Part shown: positions 26,354-34,917 of the stretch, in pieces
Layout of the letters: every line of letters starts with the position of its first letter
Position numbering within the stretch: position 1 is the first letter of the stretch
Origin: Chitinophagales bacterium
GTDB lineage: Bacteria > Bacteroidota > Bacteroidia > Chitinophagales > UBA2359
Assembly (NCBI GenBank): GCA_041392475.1
Contig: JAWKLZ010000001.1
Coordinates: 1,612,001 to 1,676,000 of the forward strand
DNA length: 64,000 bases
Reading direction: 5' to 3'
Notes under the pieces: model-generated
What the model was told of the DNA's origin: nothing
What the model saw: the letters and a program-made list of their open reading frames with translations, nothing else
Databases searched by the model: none
Translations under genes and position numbers: made by a program

Positions 26354-27514
26354 ATGCTTTTTTTTATTTTATTTTGTTTGTTACTGACGGTGTTCTATTT
26401 GTTACTCATTGGTACGTATGTCTTTGGGTGGACAACAATGCCTAATTGGAAGCCCCAACAAAAATCTACCCCCTTCAAAACAACTGTCTGTGTCCTCATT
26501 CCTGCCCGCAACGAAGAAGAACACATTATCAACTGCTTACGGGCGATTCTGGAGCAGCGTTATCCTATTGATTTACTGCAAATCATAGTGATAGACGATT
26601 TTTCAACAGATAAAACGGCGGATTTAGTAGAATATTTGGCAGAAAGAGTGCCGAATCTTCAATTGTTGCGATTGGCAGATATGGTGACTGAAGAAGAAAG
26701 AAAGTCACTCAATTCCTTCAAAAAGAAAGCATTGGAGTTAGCGATTGCTCAGTCACAGCAAGAATTGATGGTCACTACGGATGCAGATTGTGTGATGAAT
26801 CCGCTTTGGCTTCAAACGATTGTAGGATATTTTGAAGAAACCCGTCCACAGTTAATTGCAGCACCTGTTTGTTACAAAGAAGAGCAGAATTTCGCACAAC
26901 GGTTTCAATCATTGGATTTTATGGGAATGATGGTATCGACAGGTGCTTCTGTTCATTTGGGCATTGCAGATATGAGCAATGGCGCAAATATGGCTTACAC
27001 AAGAGCTGCTTTTGAAACAGTGAATGGTTTTGAAGGAATAGATCATATAGCTTCGGGTGACGATATGTTGTTGATGACCAAAATAGCTCAAAAATTTCCC
27101 AATCAAATTCGTTTCCTCAAAAATTTGGATGCCACTGTTTACACCTATCCTCAACCAGATTGGGCAAGTTTTGTGCAGCAACGCCTTCGATGGGCTTCAA
27201 AATCAGCACAGTACAAAGACAAACGCATTATTTTTTTTCTTGTAGCAGTGTACCTCTTCAATATAAGCATCTTCTTCAATTTGATAGCAGGTATTTTTTG
27301 GAATGCAGACCTATTGCAGTTATTTCTCCTTCAATTTGTACTCAAATCTATTTTCGATTTTGCCTATCTACGAACAGCTTGTCGTTTTTTCAATCGAAAT
27401 GAATTATTATCCCTATTTTTACCTGCTCAATTGGCACACATTCTATACATCATTGTGATTGGTGTGTGGAGTCAATTTGGTCAATTTGAATGGAAAGGGC
27501 GAAAAGTAAAATAA
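26354..27514 (+). CDS. GT2-family membrane glycosyltransferase
   Basis: 386 residues from the Met at 26354, which starts the first transmembrane helix (MLFFILFCLLLTVFYLLL); the frame is open to 26264. GT-A domain with CVLIPARNEEEHI, VIDDFSTDKT, the DxD-type TTDADC, the acceptor-site SGDD and QQRLRWASK (Q/RxxRW). Helices follow at about 290-375. The pattern fits processive or lipid-linked GT2 enzymes (carotenoid or polysaccharide type). Its stop abuts the permease start (TAA then ATG), so the pair is one transcription unit though the functions look unrelated. Confidence 0.9.
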   Translation: MLFFILFCLLLTVFYLLLIGTYVFGWTTMPNWKPQQKSTPFKTTVCVLIPARNEEEHIINCLRAILEQRYPIDLLQIIVIDDFSTDKTADLVEYLAERVPNLQLLRLADMVTEEERKSLNSFKKKALELAIAQSQQELMVTTDADCVMNPLWLQTIVGYFEETRPQLIAAPVCYKEEQNFAQRFQSLDFMGMMVSTGASVHLGIADMSNGANMAYTRAAFETVNGFEGIDHIASGDDMLLMTKIAQKFPNQIRFLKNLDATVYTYPQPDWASFVQQRLRWASKSAQYKDKRIIFFLVAVYLFNISIFFNLIAGIFWNADLLQLFLLQFVLKSIFDFAYLRTACRFFNRNELLSLFLPAQLAHILYIIVIGVWSQFGQFEWKGRKVK

Positions 27515-28741
27515 ATGAACGAACAAACACAGAAACAAAGAGAGTATTTATCTCCCAATCAAAAAGCACTGAAGCGTTTGCTAAAAAACAAGCCTGCAGT
27601 GGGTGGGTTTGTTGTGATTGTATTGGCCGTGCTGATTGCCATTTTCGGTTATCTGTTGACTCCTGATTCTACGCCTTCTGCCAACGACCAAGTACTCGAA
27701 ATAGCAACTGAGCCTCCTGGCTTTACCATCGAAATGCTCAAGGTTCAAAAAAATCGAGCAGATCGCCAAGAGAGTTTTTTTCAGCTACTCATAGATGGAC
27801 GAGAAAATCCTTACAAACTCGTTCCGATGAAAGAATACCATTTTGATAGTACCAATATCATTATACACCGCTATACAGGTGGGGTCAATACTTCGGATAT
27901 TGATACTTTCAATTTGGCGGAAGTAGTTTTTCCTATTTCAGCAACGATAAATAGTATTCGCACCGAAGGACAAGAAATTGTTTACTTGGATTTAGAAGAT
28001 AAGGAACACAGAACGAGTATTGAAGCACTTCAAAAAGTGGTCAAAGAAAACCACATTGAAGAAAAACGCTATTTACTTGGTACGGATAAATTTGGAAGAG
28101 ATACCTTGAGTCGTTTGATATTGGGCGTGCGGATTTCGCTTTCTATTGGGCTGATGGCAGTGTTGATTTCTTTGATAATCGGCATTACAATTGGCGCAAT
28201 CGGTGGATATTTTGGAGGCGTGGTAGATGATCTGGTGATGTGGTTAATTAATGTTTTTTGGTCTATTCCGCTTTTGTTGTTGGTGTTTGCGCTGGTCTTG
28301 ACCTTGGGGCGAGATTTTTGGCAAATATATTTAGCCGTTGGGCTGACGATGTGGGTAGAAGTAGCTCGGATTGTGCGGGGGCAGATTTTGAGTCTGCGAG
28401 AACAAGAGTATGTAGAGGCTGCCAAAAGTCTGGGATTTGGAAACGTACGCATCATTGCTCGACATATTTTGCCGAACATTGTAGGCCCTTTGGTGGTGGT
28501 GACTGCAGCCAATTTTGCATCCGCTATCATCATTGAAGCAGGTTTGAGCTTTTTAGGTATCGGCGTTCAGCCACCCACCCCTTCATGGGGAACGATGCTC
28601 AATGAATATCGAAATTATATTGGCACCGACAAGGCTTATTTGGCACTTTTTCCTGGCATTGCCATTTCCGTTATGGTATTGGCTTTCAATTTGTTGGGGA
28701 ATGGACTTCGAGATGCATTGGATGTAAAAACACAGGTTTAA
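27515..28741 (+). CDS. ABC transporter permease, OppC/DppC type
   Basis: 408 residues. N-terminal helix (GGFVVIVLAVLIAIFGYLL), then an unusually long ~140-residue periplasmic segment before LLGTDKFGRDTLSRL and the permease domain with five helices. The EAA loop is EAAKSLGFGNVRIIARHILPN. Bacteroidota OppC proteins often have this enlarged first loop. It would form a heterodimer with an OppB-like permease to import peptides or similar solutes. No partner ATPase, second permease or binding protein is in this window. Confidence 0.92.
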   Translation: MNEQTQKQREYLSPNQKALKRLLKNKPAVGGFVVIVLAVLIAIFGYLLTPDSTPSANDQVLEIATEPPGFTIEMLKVQKNRADRQESFFQLLIDGRENPYKLVPMKEYHFDSTNIIIHRYTGGVNTSDIDTFNLAEVVFPISATINSIRTEGQEIVYLDLEDKEHRTSIEALQKVVKENHIEEKRYLLGTDKFGRDTLSRLILGVRISLSIGLMAVLISLIIGITIGAIGGYFGGVVDDLVMWLINVFWSIPLLLLVFALVLTLGRDFWQIYLAVGLTMWVEVARIVRGQILSLREQEYVEAAKSLGFGNVRIIARHILPNIVGPLVVVTAANFASAIIIEAGLSFLGIGVQPPTPSWGTMLNEYRNYIGTDKAYLALFPGIAISVMVLAFNLLGNGLRDALDVKTQV

Positions 28742-29084
28742 TTTTTATTGCAAAACAATGACAATCGGCAAAATTTTTGCTATTTTCACACACTAAAAAG
28801 TATAAAAATCGACAATTCCTTCAAGTCTATTTATCAAAAAATAGTAAAGCCACAAAAATTTTCACTATTTTTAGACGTTTCAAGCATACAAAACTTGGAT
28901 AAAGCTATCGGACGTGCATCACTTAGATTTCAATTTTACCAACAGTTTCTCATTTTTAGTAATGGTCAAAAATTCATTTCCCGATTTGAAATTTCAAACT
29001 GCCTATACACAAAAACAGTTTTCATTTTAATTCTTGATATAATTTTCATTACTTAGCTTGCTCATTAAGTCCTAAAATATTTCA
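28742..29084. other. 343-bp intergenic region
   Basis: AT-rich spacer between the permease and the SpoIIE-type phosphatase. A ~100-codon frame is open across it but has no family resemblance, signal or sensible composition. No hairpin or repeat family was recognised. Confidence 0.45.
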
Positions 29085-30353
29085 ATGGATAGCGATTTAA
29101 AAAACTCTAAATATAAAGTAAATCTCGAAAAATTGCAAAAAAAGCTGCAAATGAGAGATATGCGAATCAATTCGGTATTGGAAATCACCAATGCCATCAA
29201 TCACAATGTGAGCGCAAAAGAATTGTTTCGCATTTACGAGTTTATGATGCGAACAGAAGGCATCAACAAAGTGATCGTTTTCCACAAAAACTACCAATGG
29301 AAGTGTGTGTGTAAGTATGGTGTGAGTAGTGAATCAAGTGAGATGAAAGTTGAAGATCATCTTCTGGGTTTCACCAAAGCTACTTTTATACACGGTTTGA
29401 CAAACTTGACAACCAATATTCTAGAGCAGTTTGATTTAATCATTCCCGTTTATCACAAAAAAGAGCCTCTGGCCTTTATCTTGTTGGGTGATATGCACCT
29501 CAAAATGGATATGAACAGATCTTCTATTACAGACATGATTAAATTCGTTCAGACGATTACAAACATCATCGTGGTTGCCATCGAAAACAAAAGACTCTTC
29601 AAAAAAGAACTGGAACAGGAAAGCCTCAAAAAAGAACTCGAAGTAGCTGAACGTGTACAAAACATGCTCATTCCGAGCAGTTTACCTAATAGCATTGCCA
29701 TCGAAATGGCGGCTGTATATATGCCCCATCACAACATCAGCGGTGACTACTATGATGTCATCAAACTCGATAAGGAAGGCAACGACCTATTGGTTTGTAT
29801 GGCAGACATTTCAGGAAAAGGTATTGCAGCGGCATTGATTATGGCGAACTTTCAAGCAATGCTTCGGGCTTTGGCCAAGGAAAACAACGATTTACCGCAA
29901 TTGATACAAAAGCTGAATCAACGCATCCTCGAAATAACCAATGGCGATAAATTTATCACCTTTTTCATTGCCCGACACAATTTGAAGGAACGCACCCTCC
30001 GATACATCAATGCTGGACACAACCCTCCCATTTTGTCCAACAATGGTTCTTTCAGTTTATTAGATCAAGGCTGTACCATTCTCGGGGCATTTGACAAACT
30101 TCCATTGGTAGAATCTACGGCTTTGGATGTTTTACCAAATACTGTAATCATCACCTATACCGATGGGCTGACTGACTTAGAAAACGAAGCTGGCGAATAT
30201 TTTGAAATGGAAAGATTGACCTCTTTTGTGCAGGCAAACAACACACTTTCTATGGACGACTTCAATATGGAACTGTTGCAGCAAATCAAAACCTTCAAAG
30301 GAAACCAAACCTATACAGATGACATTACCATATTGAGTTATCGCTTGCATTAG
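29085..30353 (+). CDS. PP2C-type SpoIIE/RsbU phosphatase with N-terminal GAF-like sensor
   Basis: 422 residues. An N-terminal helix and GAF-like domain (about 20-175) are followed by a signalling helix (ELEVAERVQNMLIPSSLP) and the SpoIIE phosphatase domain (about 215-420). Metal-binding motifs: SGDYYDV, MADISGKGIAAALIMA, INAGHNPP, YTDGLTDLEN and YTDDITILSYR. Proteins of this kind dephosphorylate anti-sigma-factor antagonists in partner-switching pathways. No anti-sigma or antagonist gene is adjacent, so the target is unknown. Cytoplasmic. Confidence 0.92.
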   Translation: MDSDLKNSKYKVNLEKLQKKLQMRDMRINSVLEITNAINHNVSAKELFRIYEFMMRTEGINKVIVFHKNYQWKCVCKYGVSSESSEMKVEDHLLGFTKATFIHGLTNLTTNILEQFDLIIPVYHKKEPLAFILLGDMHLKMDMNRSSITDMIKFVQTITNIIVVAIENKRLFKKELEQESLKKELEVAERVQNMLIPSSLPNSIAIEMAAVYMPHHNISGDYYDVIKLDKEGNDLLVCMADISGKGIAAALIMANFQAMLRALAKENNDLPQLIQKLNQRILEITNGDKFITFFIARHNLKERTLRYINAGHNPPILSNNGSFSLLDQGCTILGAFDKLPLVESTALDVLPNTVIITYTDGLTDLENEAGEYFEMERLTSFVQANNTLSMDDFNMELLQQIKTFKGNQTYTDDITILSYRLH

Positions 30354-30547
30354 TACTGAGAGAAGATAATTTAGAACGCCAGCATAACGCTATCAACTTC
30401 CGAAATTTATTCTCAAAAAATGACGGATTAGTCTTGCAGTTCCGTTCTTTTCAAAGCAAAAATTTAGAAAGTCTTTGCTCCAAATCAGGAAACTATTTTA
30501 TTCGCAATCTTTAGTAACATGTTATTTGGTGTTTAAATATGATTACA

Positions 30548-31282
30548 ATGAAACCACTTCAATTTCTTTACACCCTATTTATCTTGCTATTTTTCACCAA
30601 CTGCAGTACTCCAAAATCTGCAAGCCTCCCTCCTACAAACAGTTACCGTTTGCAGCAGGACAAACCCACACTAACTGAATCCCTATTCAAAAGCAAAGAC
30701 AGCACTTTATCAGAAGAAGACATTCAAAAACTATTGAATGGAAAAATTGTGTTTCCAGAGGCAGTGCGAATTGCCATTTTCAATTATACGCCAACAGCTA
30801 ACAGTTACTCCAATCGCTACTACGGAACTTATTGGGACAATGAGGAATACCTGCATTTGCAGCAAGACTACATGGAAGCCGTAGTCAATGGATTGAAGGC
30901 TTCAAAACGAGTTGAAAAGGTGATTCTGATGCCTTCTATTTTGGCAAACGAACGTTCATCTATCACCCAACTACGAGAAGCTGCAGTGAGATTGCAGGCA
31001 GATGCACTCCTGATTTTTCACCTTCAAAGTGACCTTTACTACAAATACAAACTCTTCAAAAAAGACCAAGCCAAAGCTTTTGCCAATTGTGAGGCATTGC
31101 TGATGGACATTCGTACAGGTATGATTCCACACGCTGATGTATTGACGCACGAAGAATTAGCCGAAAAACAAGACACTGATTTTGATGTGGAAACCATGCA
31201 AAAAAGAGCCATTAAATCAGCTGTTTTGGGTGTACTTGAGCAAATTACACAAGGTGTTGCGGCATTTATGGAAGAAAAGTAA
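30548..31282 (+). CDS. Lipoprotein of unknown function
   Basis: 244 residues from the Met at 30548 (MKPLQFLYTLFILLFF); an ATG three codons earlier (30539) is also possible. Lipobox LFFTNC. The mature part has a strand-helix pattern (VRIAIFNYTPTANSYS, VEKVILMPSILANE, ADALLIFHLQSDLYYKY) reminiscent of envelope proteins that feed a CsgG/LpoB-like fold, but I cannot assign a family. Likely exposed at the outer membrane. Single gene between the phosphatase and the M64-like protease. Confidence 0.7.
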   Translation: MKPLQFLYTLFILLFFTNCSTPKSASLPPTNSYRLQQDKPTLTESLFKSKDSTLSEEDIQKLLNGKIVFPEAVRIAIFNYTPTANSYSNRYYGTYWDNEEYLHLQQDYMEAVVNGLKASKRVEKVILMPSILANERSSITQLREAAVRLQADALLIFHLQSDLYYKYKLFKKDQAKAFANCEALLMDIRTGMIPHADVLTHEELAEKQDTDFDVETMQKRAIKSAVLGVLEQITQGVAAFMEEK

Positions 31283-31549
31283 CCTATTGTAATAAAAATC
31301 AATAAATGGCAACTTTAGTATCGTTGAATTCATTCAAACTGTGCCTTGATGAAGTTACCACTTTCTTGCTTTTAACTGCACTAGCCCCTATTGCTATTTT
31401 CCCACACAATAGTGAAGATTGAGAACAGTTCAGAAGTTTATATCTTTAAGATGTTCACAACCTTCAAAAGAACCAACTCGTTTGTAGATTATGTAAACTT
31501 GAAGCATCGTTTTAATAGCTGCATCTAAAACCCACAAAAAACTAGCACT

Positions 31550-32884
31550 GTGATAAACCACATTTTCCGATATGTACTCATCTGTTTAGCTATTTGCCTG
31601 TGTATCAGTTGTGACAATGCAAAGCGAGTATCAGAGCGAGGCGATAAGGGTACAAAACACACTACATCAGACAATTCCTCAGAACCCAATAACATCCAAC
31701 AAACCCTTGCTCCTACCATCGCTTATTGGCAATACAGTCCCTTACATCCTAACAATGAAATACCTGTGACATATAGTGTGAAAGCCTTTGATGACAGTGG
31801 AATCGAAAAAGTAACACTTGGAGTCTATGAATACGAATTGTATAGAAATGAGGCAAATTTGCCGAGTAAAAAAAGGCGGGAAGGCGGCAATTGGGGACTA
31901 GTGAAAACATGGCTTTTTTCTCCTTCAAAAGATACCATTGAGTTGAGTTTCACCACAGAAGGTTTTCCTGCTCACTCCAATGTTTTCTTCCAATTCAAAG
32001 TTACCAACACCGAAGGGCATACCAGCGAACGGCAAGCCATATTTGACGCTGGGGATTCACCGTGGGAAACGGATAAAATTTTGCTGTATTCCTCCACCGA
32101 TACCATTGCAGTCAAAAACCGCATCAACATCTGTTTTTTGATAGATACTGACTACCACGGAGATTTGCGGAAATATTTGAAGGATGTAGAAACCTTGATT
32201 TACAAAGGTTATCATGCCAACAACATGATTGAAGCCTACAAAGAAAAATGGCTTTTTTATTATACCCGCTTTGAAACCAGCGCAGATTTGATCATTCACA
32301 CCGATATGCCCATGCCTTCCATCGTGACCACCAATCCATTGCAGGGAATTGATGCCTATGCCCTTTTGCACCAAGAAGACATCACAGACGGCGCATTCAT
32401 TGCAGAAAGAACCAACATCGTCACCCACAGTTTCTTCACCGCCGAACCCTACAACCTCGGAACGGTAGTCCACGAAACCGCCCACGCCATTTTCAATCTC
32501 AACGATGAATACAGTGGCGCACCTTATGAACAGTTGGAACAACACTCCAATGCTTTTGAATCGAAGTTACTTTGTGAACAATACAAACGTGAAAACAACT
32601 ATAAAACAAGTATTTGTCGCCCAATCATTGATAGCAAAGGCAAAACATGGTTTACCCCAGAAGAAGAAGTTTTGTTCACCACCCGTTCTGCTTGTCAGGA
32701 CTACAACCGAGCCAATCAACTACCTTTCAATGATTGTACAGCTTTGTTGATAAAAGACACAATCTGGTACCGTCCGAATGCTTCAGTTTGTATCATGTTA
32801 GATGATAGGGATAAAGAAGTACCAGATTTTCAAGAAGTTTGCAAAAGAAGAATTGAATGGTATTATGAGCAGTTGGGGAAATGA
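31550..32884 (+). CDS. M64-like zinc metallopeptidase lipoprotein
   Basis: 444 residues beginning with GTG at 31550, directly before the lipoprotein signal (LICLAICLCISC). N-terminal beta domain (YSVKAFDDSGIEKVTLGVYE), then a peptidase M64 (IgA protease-like) domain: NICFLIDTDYHGD, and the zinc motif VVHETAHAIFNLNDEYSG, which combines HExxH with the downstream DEY of M64. Several Cys (about eight) in the C-terminal part may form disulfides. Expected to be surface- or periplasm-exposed. A heptamer array starts one base after its stop. Confidence 0.85.
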   Translation: MINHIFRYVLICLAICLCISCDNAKRVSERGDKGTKHTTSDNSSEPNNIQQTLAPTIAYWQYSPLHPNNEIPVTYSVKAFDDSGIEKVTLGVYEYELYRNEANLPSKKRREGGNWGLVKTWLFSPSKDTIELSFTTEGFPAHSNVFFQFKVTNTEGHTSERQAIFDAGDSPWETDKILLYSSTDTIAVKNRINICFLIDTDYHGDLRKYLKDVETLIYKGYHANNMIEAYKEKWLFYYTRFETSADLIIHTDMPMPSIVTTNPLQGIDAYALLHQEDITDGAFIAERTNIVTHSFFTAEPYNLGTVVHETAHAIFNLNDEYSGAPYEQLEQHSNAFESKLLCEQYKRENNYKTSICRPIIDSKGKTWFTPEEEVLFTTRSACQDYNRANQLPFNDCTALLIKDTIWYRPNASVCIMLDDRDKEVPDFQEVCKRRIEWYYEQLGK

Positions 32885-32885
32885 C

Positions 32886-32948
32886 GGTGAATGGTGAATG
32901 GTGAATGGTGAATGGTGAATGGTGAATGGTGAATGGTGAATGGTGAAT
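32886..32948. repeat. Heptanucleotide array (GGTGAAT)9
   Basis: Nine perfect head-to-tail copies of GGTGAAT over 63 bp, immediately after the stop of the M64-like protease. Copy number is likely to vary by slippage. It does not enter either neighbouring coding region. Confidence 0.97.
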
Positions 32949-33149
32949 AAAATCAAACAATTATTATTGATCTCATAATCATTGTTTTATGTAAAATTAG
33001 CAATTAAAATATTTTCAATAAATCTTCTTTTTTGGCTGTATTAAAAGTATGTTCTATTTTTGGCGACATCGTTTTTGGTTTTACATAACACTAAATACCC
33101 AACAAACATCAGTAATCTTAGATTCTGTTTTACTTTATCCAATCCCAAA

Positions 33150-34670
33150 ATGAAAAACCCTACTCCAATCCCCTACAAATGGCTCGTTTTTTTAGCCACT
33201 GCAAAACTCTTGGTTCACTTCTTTACAAATGGGCAATACGGTTTCCATCGAGATGAATTTCTATACATTGCTTTGGGAGAACATCTGGCATGGGGTTTTG
33301 CAGAAATACCTCCTTCAATAGCAATATTCGCCAATATCAGCCGCAATTTGTTGGGTGACACCATTTTTGCCATACGTTTTTTTCCTGCAATGGTAGGCGC
33401 AGCAGGATTGATATTTACCGCTTTAATTGCGAGAGAATTGGGTGGAGGTAAATTTGCACAAGTATTGACAGGACTGGTTTTTCTGATGTCACCTGCTTAT
33501 TTGGGTTCCAATACTTTGTTTCAACCCGTTTCCTTCAATCAGTTTTACTGGATTTTGAGTGCCTACATTTTGCTGCGTTGGATCAACCACCAAAATCCAC
33601 ATACCTGGATTCACTTAGGTATAGCCATGGGTTTGGCAATGCTCAATAAATATTCTGTTCTACTATTTGCTTTTGGGATTTTTGTGGGTTTGTTGCTGCA
33701 TCCGATACACAGAAAAGCTTTTCAATCTAAGTGGTTGTACTTGGGAGTTTTGACCGCACTACTGATTTGGTTACCCAATTTGATTTGGCAAACCGCCCAT
33801 GATTTCCCCGAACTGACGCACCTGCAAGAATTGAGTGACAACCAATTGGCGCACGTCAATGTATTTGATTTCCTGATAAGTCAGTTGTTGATGCAAGGTT
33901 TGAATTGTTGGATAGTTTTGTTGGGATTGGGTTATTTGCTGCTTTCTCCCAAGATGCAATCCTACCGTATTTTGGCATGGATATTTTTGAGTATCATCGT
34001 TGTATTATTGCTGTTGAGCGGTAAAGATTACTATTCTTTGGGTGCATATCCGATGTTGATTGCAGCGGGAGCATTGGCGATTGAAGTAGGAACGAAGGGG
34101 AATAATTGGCGAAAATGGCTACGCCCTGCTCTCATAATTTGGGTATTGCTCTGCAATCTGTTTGCAATTCCCTACGTTCTGCCCATTTTGCCTGTTGCAG
34201 AAGCCAAAAGTTATATGTTGTATATGGCGGATAACTATGGTTTGGATGGGCCGATTCGTTGGGAGGATGGCGAACGACACGACCTAACGCAAGATTATGC
34301 CGATATGCACGGTTGGGGGGAATTGGTCGAGTTGGTGGCGTATATCTATCAGCAAATTCCCGAATCAGAACGTTCTGAAACAGCGATTTATGCAGGAAAT
34401 TATGGTCAGGCAGGCGCAATCAATTGGTATGGAAAACAATACGGTTTACCTAAAGCCCATAGCCGCAACAGCAGCTACCTTCTTTGGTGGGACGATTCTT
34501 TGAAACCCAAAAACTTGATTGTGGTGGACAACCGAGATTCAAGGGCAGATTTTGCAGTGGATTGTGAGGCGGTTGAATTGGCTACACAATTGAGTCATCC
34601 TATTGCAAGGGAGAATGGAACACATGTTTTTTTGTGTCGAGGATTGAAGGTTGGGTTTGAGGATTGGTGA
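33150..34670 (+). CDS. GT39/ArnT-like polytopic glycosyltransferase
   Basis: 506 residues from the Met at 33150 (MKNPTPIPYKWLVF); the frame is open to 33060. About ten or more transmembrane helices. The first periplasmic loop carries GFHRDEFLYIALGEHL with the Asp-Glu pair typical of GT39/GT83 enzymes, and FQPVSFNQFYWIL further on. A soluble C-terminal tail (~130 residues) follows. Probable transfer of a sugar from undecaprenyl phosphate to an envelope acceptor; acceptor not identifiable. It is not closely similar to the other GT39 gene at 21288-23141. Confidence 0.88.
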   Translation: MKNPTPIPYKWLVFLATAKLLVHFFTNGQYGFHRDEFLYIALGEHLAWGFAEIPPSIAIFANISRNLLGDTIFAIRFFPAMVGAAGLIFTALIARELGGGKFAQVLTGLVFLMSPAYLGSNTLFQPVSFNQFYWILSAYILLRWINHQNPHTWIHLGIAMGLAMLNKYSVLLFAFGIFVGLLLHPIHRKAFQSKWLYLGVLTALLIWLPNLIWQTAHDFPELTHLQELSDNQLAHVNVFDFLISQLLMQGLNCWIVLLGLGYLLLSPKMQSYRILAWIFLSIIVVLLLLSGKDYYSLGAYPMLIAAGALAIEVGTKGNNWRKWLRPALIIWVLLCNLFAIPYVLPILPVAEAKSYMLYMADNYGLDGPIRWEDGERHDLTQDYADMHGWGELVELVAYIYQQIPESERSETAIYAGNYGQAGAINWYGKQYGLPKAHSRNSSYLLWWDDSLKPKNLIVVDNRDSRADFAVDCEAVELATQLSHPIARENGTHVFLCRGLKVGFEDW

Positions 34671-34726
34671 AGGTTTTGATGTTTCATTTTAATTTTTATT
34701 AAAACTATTTAAAATAATACAATATG

Positions 34727-34757
34727 TTTGATTTTGTATAAAGCTTTGTTATTTTTA
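34727..34757 (+). promoter_or_regulatory. Promoter candidate for the helicase-nuclease operon
   Basis: TTTG (34727-34730) and TATTTTTA (34750-34757) are separated by 19 bases, matching the Bacteroidota -33 TTTG and -7 TAnnTTTG arrangement with one mismatch. Transcription would begin near 34764 and leave a leader of about 130 bases before the helicase ATG, containing a 41-codon frame. Confidence 0.4.
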
Positions 34758-34791
34758 CACCTAACTAAAATCACTTGAAATCAAACATTAA

Positions 34792-34917
34792 ATGCAATTT
34801 TTAGAAGATAGATTTATTCTATTAAAAAATTTATACTGCAATAAAAACAAATCTATACATTTCCTTAAACTTACAATTATAGAAAACTTGCAAAATGAAA
34901 TTATTTCCCCTTCTTGA
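34792..34917 (+). CDS. Possible 41-residue leader ORF overlapping the helicase start
   Basis: ATG at 34792, stop TGA at 34915-34917, out of frame with and overlapping the first 23 bases of the helicase gene. The peptide starts MQFLEDRFILLKNLYC and is basic and hydrophobic. It lies downstream of the predicted promoter, so it could be a translated leader that couples to the helicase, or chance in AT-rich DNA. No family recognised. Confidence 0.25.
   Translation: MQFLEDRFILLKNLYCNKNKSIHFLKLTIIENLQNEIISPS

Noticed and set aside
28748..29056. 102-codon plus-strand frame before the SpoIIE-type phosphatase
   Set aside because: Composition and lack of any motif or start context suggest chance in AT-rich DNA.
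34671..34894. Target-site duplication or att sites flanking the AT-rich operon
   Set aside because: No matching direct repeats were found by eye between 34671-34894 and 40755-40853, so the mode of insertion is unknown.
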